A stretch of DNA of 64,000 nt from Rhodocyclaceae bacterium (GTDB lineage: Bacteria > Pseudomonadota > Gammaproteobacteria > Burkholderiales > Rhodocyclaceae). The stretch lies in the NCBI GenBank assembly GCA_016791105.1, contig JAEUNM010000104.1, positions 26,242-90,241 on the forward strand. Direction: 5' to 3'. Position 1 is the first letter of the stretch, and every line of letters begins with the position of its first letter. The notes beneath the pieces were generated by a model. It did not search any database, was not told where the DNA came from, and was given only the letters and a program-made list of their open reading frames with translations. Position numbers and translations under genes: made by a program. Positions 8,777-17,054 of the stretch are shown here, piece after piece.

Positions 8777-9841
8777 TTATAGAAATTCGCCGCGTATATC
8801 CACGCTGGAGCGCTCGCCCACGGCGTCGAAATTCACCGCGGTCCAGCGCTGTGCTTCGCGCCGGCCGGCATCGCGCAGTTGCTGCAGGAAATCCCAGTCG
8901 GCGTTCAGTTTGCTCGACACGCCGTACTGCGCCATGGTGTCGTCGGCGCGTATCGAATGGATGTGCATGCACTTCATTTCGCCCGCCGCCACCTTGCCGC
9001 GCTCGATCAGGCTGGTGGCGAAAGCGATGGCGCGCATTTCGCGCATGAGCGAAGAATTGAAGCTCACTTCGTTCAGACGATTCAGAATTTCCGCCGCGGT
9101 GCGCGGGCAGCCGCGCCGCACGATGGGGTTGAGGTGCACGATCACCACGTCCTGCGAATCGCAGTGATAAATGAGCGGATAGATGGCCGGGTTGCCGACA
9201 TAGCCGCCGTCCCAGTAATACTCGCCTTCAATTTCCACGGCCTGAAACAGGAAGGGCAGGCAGGCGGATGCCTGTACCGCTTCCGGCGAAATGTCCTTTT
9301 CCGTGAACAGGCGCACCTTGCCGGTTTCGACGTTGGTGGCGCACAGGAATAGTCGGATCGGGCTTTCGCGCCGCAGGCGGTCAAAATCTATGTGGCGTTC
9401 GAGCAGATCGCGCAGCGGGTTGAAATTGAGCGGGTTTAACTGATAGGGCGAAAAGATGCGCGTCGCCACGTCCATCATCATGAAGAAGGGCGAGTTCTCG
9501 AGTGTGTGCACGCCCATCGCCTTGTCCCAGGGCAGAGGCTTGTACGGGCTGAACACGGCGGCGGTGTCGGCAACGCCTTTCCAGAACGCCGCCAGGGCAG
9601 CCCGCGCGCCATCCGGGCCACCTTCCAGCCAGCCCTGCGCCAGCACGGTGGCATTCATGGCGCCGGCGCTGGTGGCGCTCACGCCGTCGAAACTGAAGCG
9701 GCCGTCTTCGATCAGATGGTCCAGCACGCCCCAGGCATAAGCGCCGTGGGCACCACCGCCCTGCAGAGCCAGGTTGATAGGTTTGACGCGCATGTCCGCC
9801 GCCTTGGCAGAGCCGGTTTTTGATTTCACGGTGGTATCCAC
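8777..9841 (-). CDS. patatin-like phospholipase/esterase
   Basis: A 354-residue patatin-family serine hydrolase, assuming the GTG at 9841, which has GGAG seven bases upstream. An in-frame ATG at 9793 would give 338 residues. The glycine-rich oxyanion loop is ALQGGGAHGAYAWGVL, the nucleophile elbow is SATSAGAMNA (A-T-S-A-G rather than the common G-T-S-A-G), and the catalytic aspartate lies in DGGYVGNPA. No signal peptide is seen, so it is cytoplasmic. It sits 17 bp downstream of the 3-hydroxybutyrate dehydrogenase gene. A lipase or PHB-associated esterase role is possible from context only. Confidence 0.88.
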   Translation of the reverse strand: MDTTVKSKTGSAKAADMRVKPINLALQGGGAHGAYAWGVLDHLIEDGRFSFDGVSATSAGAMNATVLAQGWLEGGPDGARAALAAFWKGVADTAAVFSPYKPLPWDKAMGVHTLENSPFFMMMDVATRIFSPYQLNPLNFNPLRDLLERHIDFDRLRRESPIRLFLCATNVETGKVRLFTEKDISPEAVQASACLPFLFQAVEIEGEYYWDGGYVGNPAIYPLIYHCDSQDVVIVHLNPIVRRGCPRTAAEILNRLNEVSFNSSLMREMRAIAFATSLIERGKVAAGEMKCMHIHSIRADDTMAQYGVSSKLNADWDFLQQLRDAGRREAQRWTAVNFDAVGERSSVDIRGEFL

Positions 9842-9858
9842 GGTGGGTCTCCAGGGGT

Positions 9859-10641
9859 TTAGTGCTGCGTCCAGCCGCCGTCCATGGCCAGCGCGGTGGC
9901 GGTCATCGAGGCACCCATGTCGGAGGCGAGGAATATCGCCAGCGCGGCCAGTTCTTCCACTTGCACGAATTCCTTGCGCGCCTGGCCTTTCAGCAGCACG
10001 TTGCGTACCACCTGTTCGGGTGGAATGTTGTGTACACGCGCCTGATCGGCGATCTGCTTTTCCACCAGCGGCGTTTTGACATAGCCGGGGCAAATGGTGT
10101 TGGCGGTGATGCCGAATTCCGCCAGTTCGATCGCCACAGTTTTGGATAGACCGATCATGCCGTGTTTGGCGGCCACGTAAGCGGCCTTGAACGGGCTGGC
10201 GGTCAGTCCGTGCGCCGAGGCCACATTGATGATGCGGCCGTGGCGGCGCGCCTTCATGCCGGGCACGACGGCCTTGATGAGGTGGAAAGCCGAGGACAGA
10301 TTGATGGCCAGAATGGCATCCCACTTCGCGTCCGGAAATTCTTCCACCGGCGCCACGTGCTGGATGCCGGCGTTATTGACGATCACGTCCACCTGGCCGA
10401 ACTGTTGTTCGGCGTGGCGCGCCATGTCGCGAATCTGCTCGGGCTGGCTCATGTCGGCGGCGGAATAGCGCACCTTGACGCCAAATTCCTGTTCCATCGC
10501 GTAGCGCAGGGTGTCGATCTGGTCGGCGTCGCCGAAACCATTGAGCATCACATTGGCGCCCTGCGCGGCAAACGCGCGTGCGATGCCCAGACCGATGCCG
10601 CTGGTGGAGCCGGTGACGATGACGGATTTACCTTTTAACAT
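9859..10641 (-). CDS. bdhA: 3-hydroxybutyrate dehydrogenase
   Basis: A 260-residue short-chain dehydrogenase closely resembling bacterial D-3-hydroxybutyrate dehydrogenase, which oxidises 3-hydroxybutyrate to acetoacetate with NAD. The cofactor motif is TGSTSGIGLGIA, followed by NNAGIQHVAPVEEF. The catalytic Ser-Tyr-Lys set is visible as NVASAHGLTASPFKAAYVAAKHG. NTICPGYVKTPLVEKQI is a typical substrate-side segment. The start at 10641 has AGGAGAG. It lies upstream of the patatin and acetoacetate decarboxylase genes in the same operon, giving the sequence 3-hydroxybutyrate to acetoacetate to acetone. Confidence 0.95.
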   Translation of the reverse strand: MLKGKSVIVTGSTSGIGLGIARAFAAQGANVMLNGFGDADQIDTLRYAMEQEFGVKVRYSAADMSQPEQIRDMARHAEQQFGQVDVIVNNAGIQHVAPVEEFPDAKWDAILAINLSSAFHLIKAVVPGMKARRHGRIINVASAHGLTASPFKAAYVAAKHGMIGLSKTVAIELAEFGITANTICPGYVKTPLVEKQIADQARVHNIPPEQVVRNVLLKGQARKEFVQVEELAALAIFLASDMGASMTATALAMDGGWTQH

Positions 10642-10703
10642 TGTTGCTCTCCTGTTTTGGTTTTGCGGGGTGGGTCACTTCAACGCGGCCTGCTTGCCCG
10701 GTT

Positions 10704-12029
10704 TTAGTGAATGCGGCGGCGCAGCCCGGCACCGGCGGTAAGCGGAACGGCATGGGCCGGGTCGTCCGCTTCGCTGGTGCGCGTGAAGCGCAAATGGGTA
10801 ATGTCGGTGCTGAAGAACATGCTCCAGGTCCACTCGACGAAGATGCGCAACTTGCGGCCCAGTGTGGGCATGCGCATCAGATAGAAAGCACGCCACAGCA
10901 GCCAGGCCGGCAGGCCCGACAGGCGCAGGCCATATACCTGGGCGACGCCTTTCATGTGGCCGGTGGTGGCCATCTGGCCCTTGGCGGTGTGCCAGAACGG
11001 CTGCGTGTCGCGGCCGAGGATGACGGCGGATAAGTTGCGTGCCAGTTGTTCCGCCTCGGCCACCGCAAATTGTGCCGTGGGCGGCGCAAACTGGCCGTCC
11101 ACGGCATTGCGTATGAGCGCGCAATCGCCCACCGCCCACAGGTTTTGCATGCCGGCCACGCGCATGTCGGCTTCGGTTTCGAGCTTGCCGCGCTGGGTGG
11201 GCAGGCCGAGCGCCGCCACCAGCGGATTCGGGCGCGTGCCTATGGTGCAGATGACGGTGGCGCCGTCTATGTATTCGCCGTCGTTGAGCGTCACGCCGCC
11301 GCCATCGACCTTGGCGGCGCGGGATTTCAGGCGCACCGCGATGCCGCGCTTGCTCATCGACGCGGCGGCCGAACGGCCCAGGCATTCCGGCAATTCGGGC
11401 AGCAGGCGTTCGCCGTCCTGCAGGATGCTTACCTGCAATTCTTCACGACTGACGCGCGGATAATAGCGCAGCGCGCTTTTCAGAAAATCGGCCAGTTCGC
11501 CGGCCACTTCCACGCCGGAAAAGCCGCCGCCTATCACGATGAAGTGGCCTAGACGGCGGCGCAGCGCGGGGTCGGTTTCAAGTTCTATCTGTGCCACACG
11601 CTGCAGCACGCGATTGCGTATGAACATGGCGTCGCCGACCAATTTGAGCGGCAGCGCGTGCTGTTCCATGCCCGGCACCAGCGCCAGATTGGCGCGCGTG
11701 CCGAAGGCGAAAATCAGGTGTTCGTAGGGAATGTCGGCCGGGCCGGCCAGCGTGCTGCCGTGCACGATGCGGTGCTCCAGATCGATGCCGGTCACGGTCG
11801 CCATGATGAAACGGGTTTTGTCTATCATCTGGCGGATGGGCGCGATCACCTGTTCCGGAAAAATCGAGGCGCCCACCACTTCGGCCAGCATGGGGTTGAA
11901 GGTGGTATAGCTCTCCTGGCTGACCAGAATGACGCGGTAGGGCTCGCGCACGCGGCGCTCCAGCGCCTGCGCCAGCGTGGTGCCGGCAAATCCGCCGCCT
12001 ATGATCACGATGTTTTTTGTGTCGTTCAT
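10704..12029 (-). CDS. ndh: type II NADH dehydrogenase (NDH-2)-like FAD oxidoreductase
   Basis: A 441-residue non-proton-pumping NADH:quinone oxidoreductase-like flavoprotein. The N-terminal FAD site is IIGGGFAGTTLA, the second Rossmann motif for NAD(P)H is FIVIGGGFSGVEVAGEL, and the FAD-binding AVGDCAL lies near residue 290. The C-terminal segment (RAFYLMRMPTLGRKLRIF) fits the amphipathic membrane-association region of NDH-2. The start at 12029 has AGGAG. It follows DoxX and precedes bdhA. It could reoxidise NADH made by 3-hydroxybutyrate dehydrogenase. The gene symbol is by family, and substrate and quinone use are inferred. Confidence 0.85.
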   Translation of the reverse strand: MNDTKNIVIIGGGFAGTTLAQALERRVREPYRVILVSQESYTTFNPMLAEVVGASIFPEQVIAPIRQMIDKTRFIMATVTGIDLEHRIVHGSTLAGPADIPYEHLIFAFGTRANLALVPGMEQHALPLKLVGDAMFIRNRVLQRVAQIELETDPALRRRLGHFIVIGGGFSGVEVAGELADFLKSALRYYPRVSREELQVSILQDGERLLPELPECLGRSAAASMSKRGIAVRLKSRAAKVDGGGVTLNDGEYIDGATVICTIGTRPNPLVAALGLPTQRGKLETEADMRVAGMQNLWAVGDCALIRNAVDGQFAPPTAQFAVAEAEQLARNLSAVILGRDTQPFWHTAKGQMATTGHMKGVAQVYGLRLSGLPAWLLWRAFYLMRMPTLGRKLRIFVEWTWSMFFSTDITHLRFTRTSEADDPAHAVPLTAGAGLRRRIH

Positions 12030-12088
12030 GTTGCTGCTCCTCGTTCGGCGGTCCGGGCGCGGGGTGGCGTCCGGACCTTTTGGGCGGC

Positions 12089-12583
12089 TCAGGTGCGCTT
12101 GGCGAAAGCGCGGGCAATCAGATGGTCCAGCGACAGTTTGCCGGGGCCGTGGACGACCATCACCAGCATGAATAGTCCCCAGTACTGGTGCTGCATCAGT
12201 CCCACTTCGCCGAGGTCCGGATACGAAATAACGGCCACTATGTTGAACACGAATAGTGCCGCGGCGGCGAAGCGCGTAGCCAGGCCCAGGGTCAGAAACA
12301 CCGGCAGGGATAGTTCTGCCGCCGTGCCGAGCAGGGCCGCGATGGCGGGCGGCAGCAAGGGCACGGAATATTCGTTTTCGAACAGCGCGATGGTGCTATC
12401 CCAGCTCGCGATCTTGGTCAGGCCGGAGCGGAAAAACACGTAGGCGACCAGCAGGCGGATGGCCACATCCACCAGCGGCGAGAGGTAGCGCGTTTGTTCG
12501 ATGACGCCGCGCACGACGGCATGGATGCGGTCCAGCGCGCCGCGGCGCGCGGGGGTGCGAGTGGTCTGAAATGCGTATTCCAT
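12089..12583 (-). CDS. DoxX family membrane protein
   Basis: A 164-residue DoxX-type integral membrane protein with four predicted membrane segments (about residues 35-52, 72-95, 98-118 and 125-145), containing RLLVAYVFFRSGLTKI and LGLATRFAAAALFVFNIV. In gig/buf operons a DoxX protein is encoded with the DUF2282 peptide, DUF692 and DUF2063 genes. Here the DUF692 and DUF2063 genes are absent and NDH-2 follows instead. The start at 12583 has AGGAG. It is 59 bp downstream of the first DUF2282 gene. Confidence 0.88.
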   Translation of the reverse strand: MEYAFQTTRTPARRGALDRIHAVVRGVIEQTRYLSPLVDVAIRLLVAYVFFRSGLTKIASWDSTIALFENEYSVPLLPPAIAALLGTAAELSLPVFLTLGLATRFAAAALFVFNIVAVISYPDLGEVGLMQHQYWGLFMLVMVVHGPGKLSLDHLIARAFAKRT

Positions 12584-12642
12584 GATGTTCTCCTCGATTT
12601 ACCGGTGCGGCCCCCGCGGGGGCCGCGGCAAGTTCGGCCTGC

Positions 12643-12909
12643 TTATTTCTTCGCGACGACGACCTTGCCGCCGGCGATCTTTTCGCAGGTGCCCTTGGGC
12701 ACGTACACCCAGGCTTCCGAATCGTTGTCGGACTTGACGGTGCCGGCGCAGGCGCTTTTGCTGGTGGCGCAGTCGTTCTTGCCGGCCTTGGCGATACCTG
12801 CGCACTTTTCGTTGTCGCCCTTTTCGGCGAGCGCGACACCGGAAGCGGACGCGAGGCCCAGAGCGATCAGACCGGCGACGGCATTGCGGATGACTTGTTG
12901 GCTGTTCAT
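12643..12909 (-). CDS. DUF2282 family (bufferin-precursor type) peptide, first gene of operon
   Basis: An 88-residue peptide with an N-terminal signal-like segment ending ASGVALA (residues 1-28) and a core with four cysteines at 36, 47, 54 and 75 (KCAGI, KNDC, ACAGT, KGTC), the DUF2282 pattern of bufferin precursors (BufA1 and GigP types). Family members bind copper after MNIO modification of cysteines. The start at 12909 has CAGGAG. It leads an operon of seven minus-strand genes, all with good ribosome sites and short spacings. The first and last genes are both DUF2282, with identical Cys spacing (11, 7, 21). Confidence 0.88.
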   Translation of the reverse strand: MNSQQVIRNAVAGLIALGLASASGVALAEKGDNEKCAGIAKAGKNDCATSKSACAGTVKSDNDSEAWVYVPKGTCEKIAGGKVVVAKK

Positions 12910-13631
12910 GGCATGACTCCTGAAATAAGTGGGTTGAATTAGTGGAACAGGCTGTGTTTATTGCCGATCCGCTGCGTATTCTGGCGACCGACTTTCACGC
13001 CCTTTTCGCGCATTTGTCACGAATTCATCACGCCGCGCGGGGCCGCTAGGGGCGCGTGCGCGCGGAGCAGGTAGTTCCCGCAGGGGACTATGGGCGATTA
13101 CGCAGGACGCGCCGGGGCGGCCGCGGGTAGGGAAGGCAAAAGCACGGCGCGATGCTGCGCCGGCAATTCAGGCCATGCAGAATTCGGCCCGATGGTTTGC
13201 CCGCGGGGCCGTCAATTGGGGCGGAATGGACGCAATTGCGCCGCCTCAGTGGAGGTGTCGGGTTTCATTGCGCCAGCGCAACTGGGCAATGCGGGGTTTG
13301 TGGTCGGCAGTGCGCTAATGGCCTACACGCGCGGCGGCAGCGTGAGCGTCGCCGGGCATGGTCCGGGCTGGCTTCATATCGCGGCGCGCTGCCGAGTCAG
13401 GTAAGTGTTCCAATGAGAACGGTAAAGTCTGCATAGGACTCCATTCAGCGCATTTAGCGGGTCCGAACAGTCGATGCGCCGTGTTCAGAGCGCGCGGTGT
13501 CGGGCGTATCCCCAGCTGCGGTTATGACGGTCGCCCCGTTCCGGCGCAACGTGTACGACGCCCGGCGAGCCGCCGCGCACTTCGCCCTGGTCGTGCATCT
13601 GGCTGCGCTGCCCGGAACTCCTGGCGCGGCG
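12910..13631. other. 722-bp intergenic region, no supported gene
   Basis: This lies between the start of the DUF2282-led operon and the 3' end of the hybrid kinase gene. It should hold the minus-strand promoter of the operon. Open frames here lack ribosome sites and recognisable protein character. A GTGATGAATTCGTGAC stretch (minus strand, near 13015-13031) contains two GTGA direct half-repeats and might be a regulator site, but nothing firm can be said. Confidence 0.5.
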
Positions 13632-16574
13632 CTACTGTGTATCGGTCGTGGCCTGAGATTGCTGGCCGGGCTGGCTGGCGAGGGTGGCGATCATTTTGCG
13701 GATCGAGTCCGCGGTGATCGGTTTGGAAATGAAGTCGTCGATGTTCAGTTCTTTGCTGCTGCGGCGGAAAATTTGCAAATCTGCGTCGGAATAGGCGCTC
13801 ACGATCACCACCCGCATGGCGTGCTGCGGGTAGGTGGCACGCAGGCTGCGCACCAGTTGCAAGCCGTTCATGTCGGGCAGATTGAGGTCGCACAACAACA
13901 GGTCTGGCGCACCGTCGGCTACCGCCTTGATCGCTTGTGCGGCGGTGCGCGCGATGTCCACCTCCAGGCCTTCGCGGCGCAGCAGCGTGGCAGTTGCCAG
14001 TGCCAGATCAGGGTGGTCTTCGACCAGCAAGGTGCGTATGCGTGCGGGTTTGCGCTCGCCCACGCCCCGTTGCGCCAGTTCCAGCAGTTTTGCCGCCTGC
14101 AGCGGCCAGTCCAGATAGTGATCGAATGCGCCATCCGCCGCCTGCTTGGAAGATTTGGGCGGGGTGGCGGAAACTGCAAGGAATAGCGTGTTTTTCAGGT
14201 AGGCCAGACGCCGCATGTTTGCGACCAGTTGATGTGCGTCTACGCCCTTCAGCGCGCCATCCACCAGCACCAGGTGGGGGCACCGGCCGACCAGCGCGGC
14301 GAGCGCGCTGTCTGCACTGACGTAACTGCGTACGCGATGCCCCATGTGCGTGAGTGCGCCGGCAAGTTCCGCTACAAGCTCGGGATGTTCTCCCACGAAC
14401 AGGAAATCGAGCGCCCCTGCAGGTGCGGGAGCTGCTGCCGCCGCGGCCGCCGGCGCGGTTGCCGGCGCGGTTGCCGCGGGCGCCAGGAACGGAAGCCGCA
14501 CGGTAATTTCGCAGCCATTGCCGGCGTTTTCGCCTGAGGACGAAATTTCCCCGCCAAGAATTGTGACCAGCCGCCGCACCAGATTCAGCCCCACATCCGG
14601 TCCTGCCGAATGGACCGAATCGGCTGCAGGTTGCGGCGGCAGGGGCGCAACGCGGCCGGCTTCACCCTCGCAGCGAATGAGCACTCCCGCGTTTTCCACG
14701 GCGCCGCTAAGCGCGATGCTGCTGCCGCGCTGACTGGATTTGGCTACATGGCCGAGCAGGGTGGAAACGATGCGATACAGGCGTTGCCTGTCGCCCATGA
14801 TGCAGGTGCCCCCATCCGGTGCCTGCACCAGCACTTCCTGGCCGCGCTCCGTGACGGTGCGGCGGGTGCTGCCTACTGCCGCGTGCAGTAGTTCGGCCAG
14901 GTCGATCGCCTCCTGCTTCGGCGCCGCGGCGCGATCCGTGATGCGCGATACGCCGACCAGTTCGTCGCTCAGGTGCTGCAAAGACTCGACCTGGCGGGCA
15001 ATCAGCGTTTCGAGTTCTTCTCGCCGCAAGTGGCCGGTATTGTTCGCCAAGGCTTCGATGGCACCGGAAATGGCGGCCAGCGGGTCGCGCAAGGCATGGC
15101 CCAGCAGGGCCAGAAATTCATCCCTGAGGCGTGTGTGTTCGCGATATTCGGCTTCCTGCCGGCGCACGCTCACGTCATTGAACACGGCTACGCCGGCCAG
15201 GGTTTTGCCGTACTCGTCGCGGATCGGAGCGGCGCCCACTTCCAGATGCAAGCGGCGGCCGTCCGGCAATACTGCTTCGAGTTCGGTGGGCAGTATGACT
15301 TTGCCTTCGTGTATCGCGCGCTGCAGCGGAAACTCATGCTCGGGCAGCAAGCTGCCATGCTGATAAAAGTGGATTTTCTGGCTGGGCGCAGTGGGCGGCA
15401 CGGCGCCGGAAAAAAGCTGTTCCACGCCAGCCGGATTGAGCAGCGCGGCCAGTGCCGGATTTGCGCTCAGTGGCCGGCAACTCGTGTCAGTGGAAATTGC
15501 CACGCCCACCGGCAACGCGCGCATCAAGGCATCCAGCTTTTGCTGCAACGCGAAGCGTGCACTTTGCGTGCTGCGGTGTTCGCTCAGGTCGCGGGTGAGG
15601 CCTATCCACTCGCGAATCTCGCCCGCACTATCGAAACAAGGCACCACGCGCGTATGCACCCAGGCCAGACTGCCGTCACCGCGCCTTGACGGGTGCTCCA
15701 GTTCGAATACCGTCTTGTTGCCGGTGGCATCGCGCAGCGACTGGCCAAGCCGTGCATGGGCTTGCGGCAGGGCGAAAATTTCCAGCCAGCTTTGGCTGCA
15801 ATGGCTGTACGCGGAGACAACGCCACTGCCTTCGAAAAACCGGACGGCATCCCAATTCGGACTGACCTGATAGGCGACGCTGCCGGCAGCCGAAACGAGG
15901 GCGCGCAAGCGCTGTTCGTGGGCATGCACCGGCTCGATCAGGTCGGCCGCCTGGCGGGCGAGCAAATCGAGCAGTTGCAGTTCGTCTGGCTGCGGGTGGT
16001 GCGGGTGTCGGTAGTGCAGGGTGATCAAGCCCGCCAGCACCCCCGAGCGACTTGCCACGGGTGTTATTTGCAGTGCGCGGATGGATGCCTTGCGCAGTAG
16101 CTGAAGTTCCGCGCTACCGGCGAACAAAGGGCTAAGTTCCACATCGGCAACGATCTGGCGCGTGCCGCTTGCCACCGCCGCGGCGCTCGGCGCGTCATAG
16201 CATGCGGCATCATTCCAATCCTGCAGCCAGCCGTCGGGATAGCCGTAATGGGCCGCGATGCGCAACGGCCCGCCGGCCGCATCGCGCAGCAGTATGTTGG
16301 CGAAATCGGCGCCCGACATGGCCATGCCGGCGGCGATGAGCTGTTCCAGCACGGAAGGCAGGGCGGCGGCTACGGATATCTGGCCAAGTTGCCAGAGCCG
16401 GGAAATTGCCGCGGCCTGGGGCGCTTGCTGCACGGCTGGGCTGGCGGCGCTGGTGCTGGTGGCCGCGTCGGAGGCCGCGTCATCGCCGCAACGTCCGGCC
16501 ACCGTGCCGGGCCTGCAAGCCGCCGCGGCTTGTGCCGCATCGGCTGCACGCTGTCCGCGTTTCTGTCGCATCAT
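13632..16574 (-). CDS. hybrid sensor protein GAF-PAS-PAS-HisKA-HATPase-REC-REC, degenerate ATPase domain
   Basis: A 980-residue cytoplasmic multidomain sensor. In order: an Ala-rich N-terminus, GAF (about 65-215), PAS (220-345), PAS (350-475), HisKA (485-545), ATPase-like domain (about 590-705), an Ala/Pro linker, REC1 (about 730-845) and REC2 (855-970). The H box reads LLGHALRDPLAAI and keeps the histidine. The ATPase domain lacks the N-box asparagine (TLLGHVAKSS where NLL.NA.K is expected) and shows no DxGxG box, although a G2-like GLNLVRRLV remains. REC1 is weak (VGEH, LVDGAL). REC2 is canonical (VEDH, CDLNLPDMNG, VSAY, SKPI). It may be a pseudokinase or phosphorelay hub. No output domain is fused. 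Confidence 0.85.
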   Translation of the reverse strand: MMRQKRGQRAADAAQAAAACRPGTVAGRCGDDAASDAATSTSAASPAVQQAPQAAAISRLWQLGQISVAAALPSVLEQLIAAGMAMSGADFANILLRDAAGGPLRIAAHYGYPDGWLQDWNDAACYDAPSAAAVASGTRQIVADVELSPLFAGSAELQLLRKASIRALQITPVASRSGVLAGLITLHYRHPHHPQPDELQLLDLLARQAADLIEPVHAHEQRLRALVSAAGSVAYQVSPNWDAVRFFEGSGVVSAYSHCSQSWLEIFALPQAHARLGQSLRDATGNKTVFELEHPSRRGDGSLAWVHTRVVPCFDSAGEIREWIGLTRDLSEHRSTQSARFALQQKLDALMRALPVGVAISTDTSCRPLSANPALAALLNPAGVEQLFSGAVPPTAPSQKIHFYQHGSLLPEHEFPLQRAIHEGKVILPTELEAVLPDGRRLHLEVGAAPIRDEYGKTLAGVAVFNDVSVRRQEAEYREHTRLRDEFLALLGHALRDPLAAISGAIEALANNTGHLRREELETLIARQVESLQHLSDELVGVSRITDRAAAPKQEAIDLAELLHAAVGSTRRTVTERGQEVLVQAPDGGTCIMGDRQRLYRIVSTLLGHVAKSSQRGSSIALSGAVENAGVLIRCEGEAGRVAPLPPQPAADSVHSAGPDVGLNLVRRLVTILGGEISSSGENAGNGCEITVRLPFLAPAATAPATAPAAAAAAAPAPAGALDFLFVGEHPELVAELAGALTHMGHRVRSYVSADSALAALVGRCPHLVLVDGALKGVDAHQLVANMRRLAYLKNTLFLAVSATPPKSSKQAADGAFDHYLDWPLQAAKLLELAQRGVGERKPARIRTLLVEDHPDLALATATLLRREGLEVDIARTAAQAIKAVADGAPDLLLCDLNLPDMNGLQLVRSLRATYPQHAMRVVIVSAYSDADLQIFRRSSKELNIDDFISKPITADSIRKMIATLASQPGQQSQATTDTQ

Positions 16575-17054
16575 CGTTTCCCCTGGATTCGGACTAATCT
16601 GTCGATAAAATTGACAAAAAATCGTCCCAATGCGGCGTCGGGGGTATGCCAGAACTGCGCCATCGGTACCTAAACGCCGCGGTTTCCGGGCTTGGCGACA
16701 TAGGGGCGGATTATTGGATTACCGCCAAGTGCAGCCAGCAATGGTTACCATGGTAACGCAATCGCCGGGCACAGGGGGCGCGCCAGCCGGGGCGATCCGA
16801 TTTGCATAAATCGCGTGCCGCCGGGGTGTTGCTGCGGGCACACAAGGGGCTGGCGGGGAAAACAGTCGCGGTGAGAAAATTGATGTCAGTGTTATCGCGT
16901 CGCCAGCACGACGTGACAGCCGAAACGGCACCGGGTACCCGCGCGGTGTGTGGATACCCGGGGTGGCCGTGCATGGCACCCGACAGGAAACTGGATTGAT
17001 GCCTGGAGCGCGCTACACGTCGCGACGCAATCGCCGCGCCAGGGCGGCGGGAAA
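16575..17054. other. 480-bp intergenic region between two kinase genes
   Basis: No coding sequence with a credible start is seen on either strand. It separates the 3' end of the smaller hybrid kinase gene from the start of the large one and presumably holds the promoter of the latter. A short palindrome ATGGTTACCATGGTAAC is present near 16740-16756. Confidence 0.5.
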
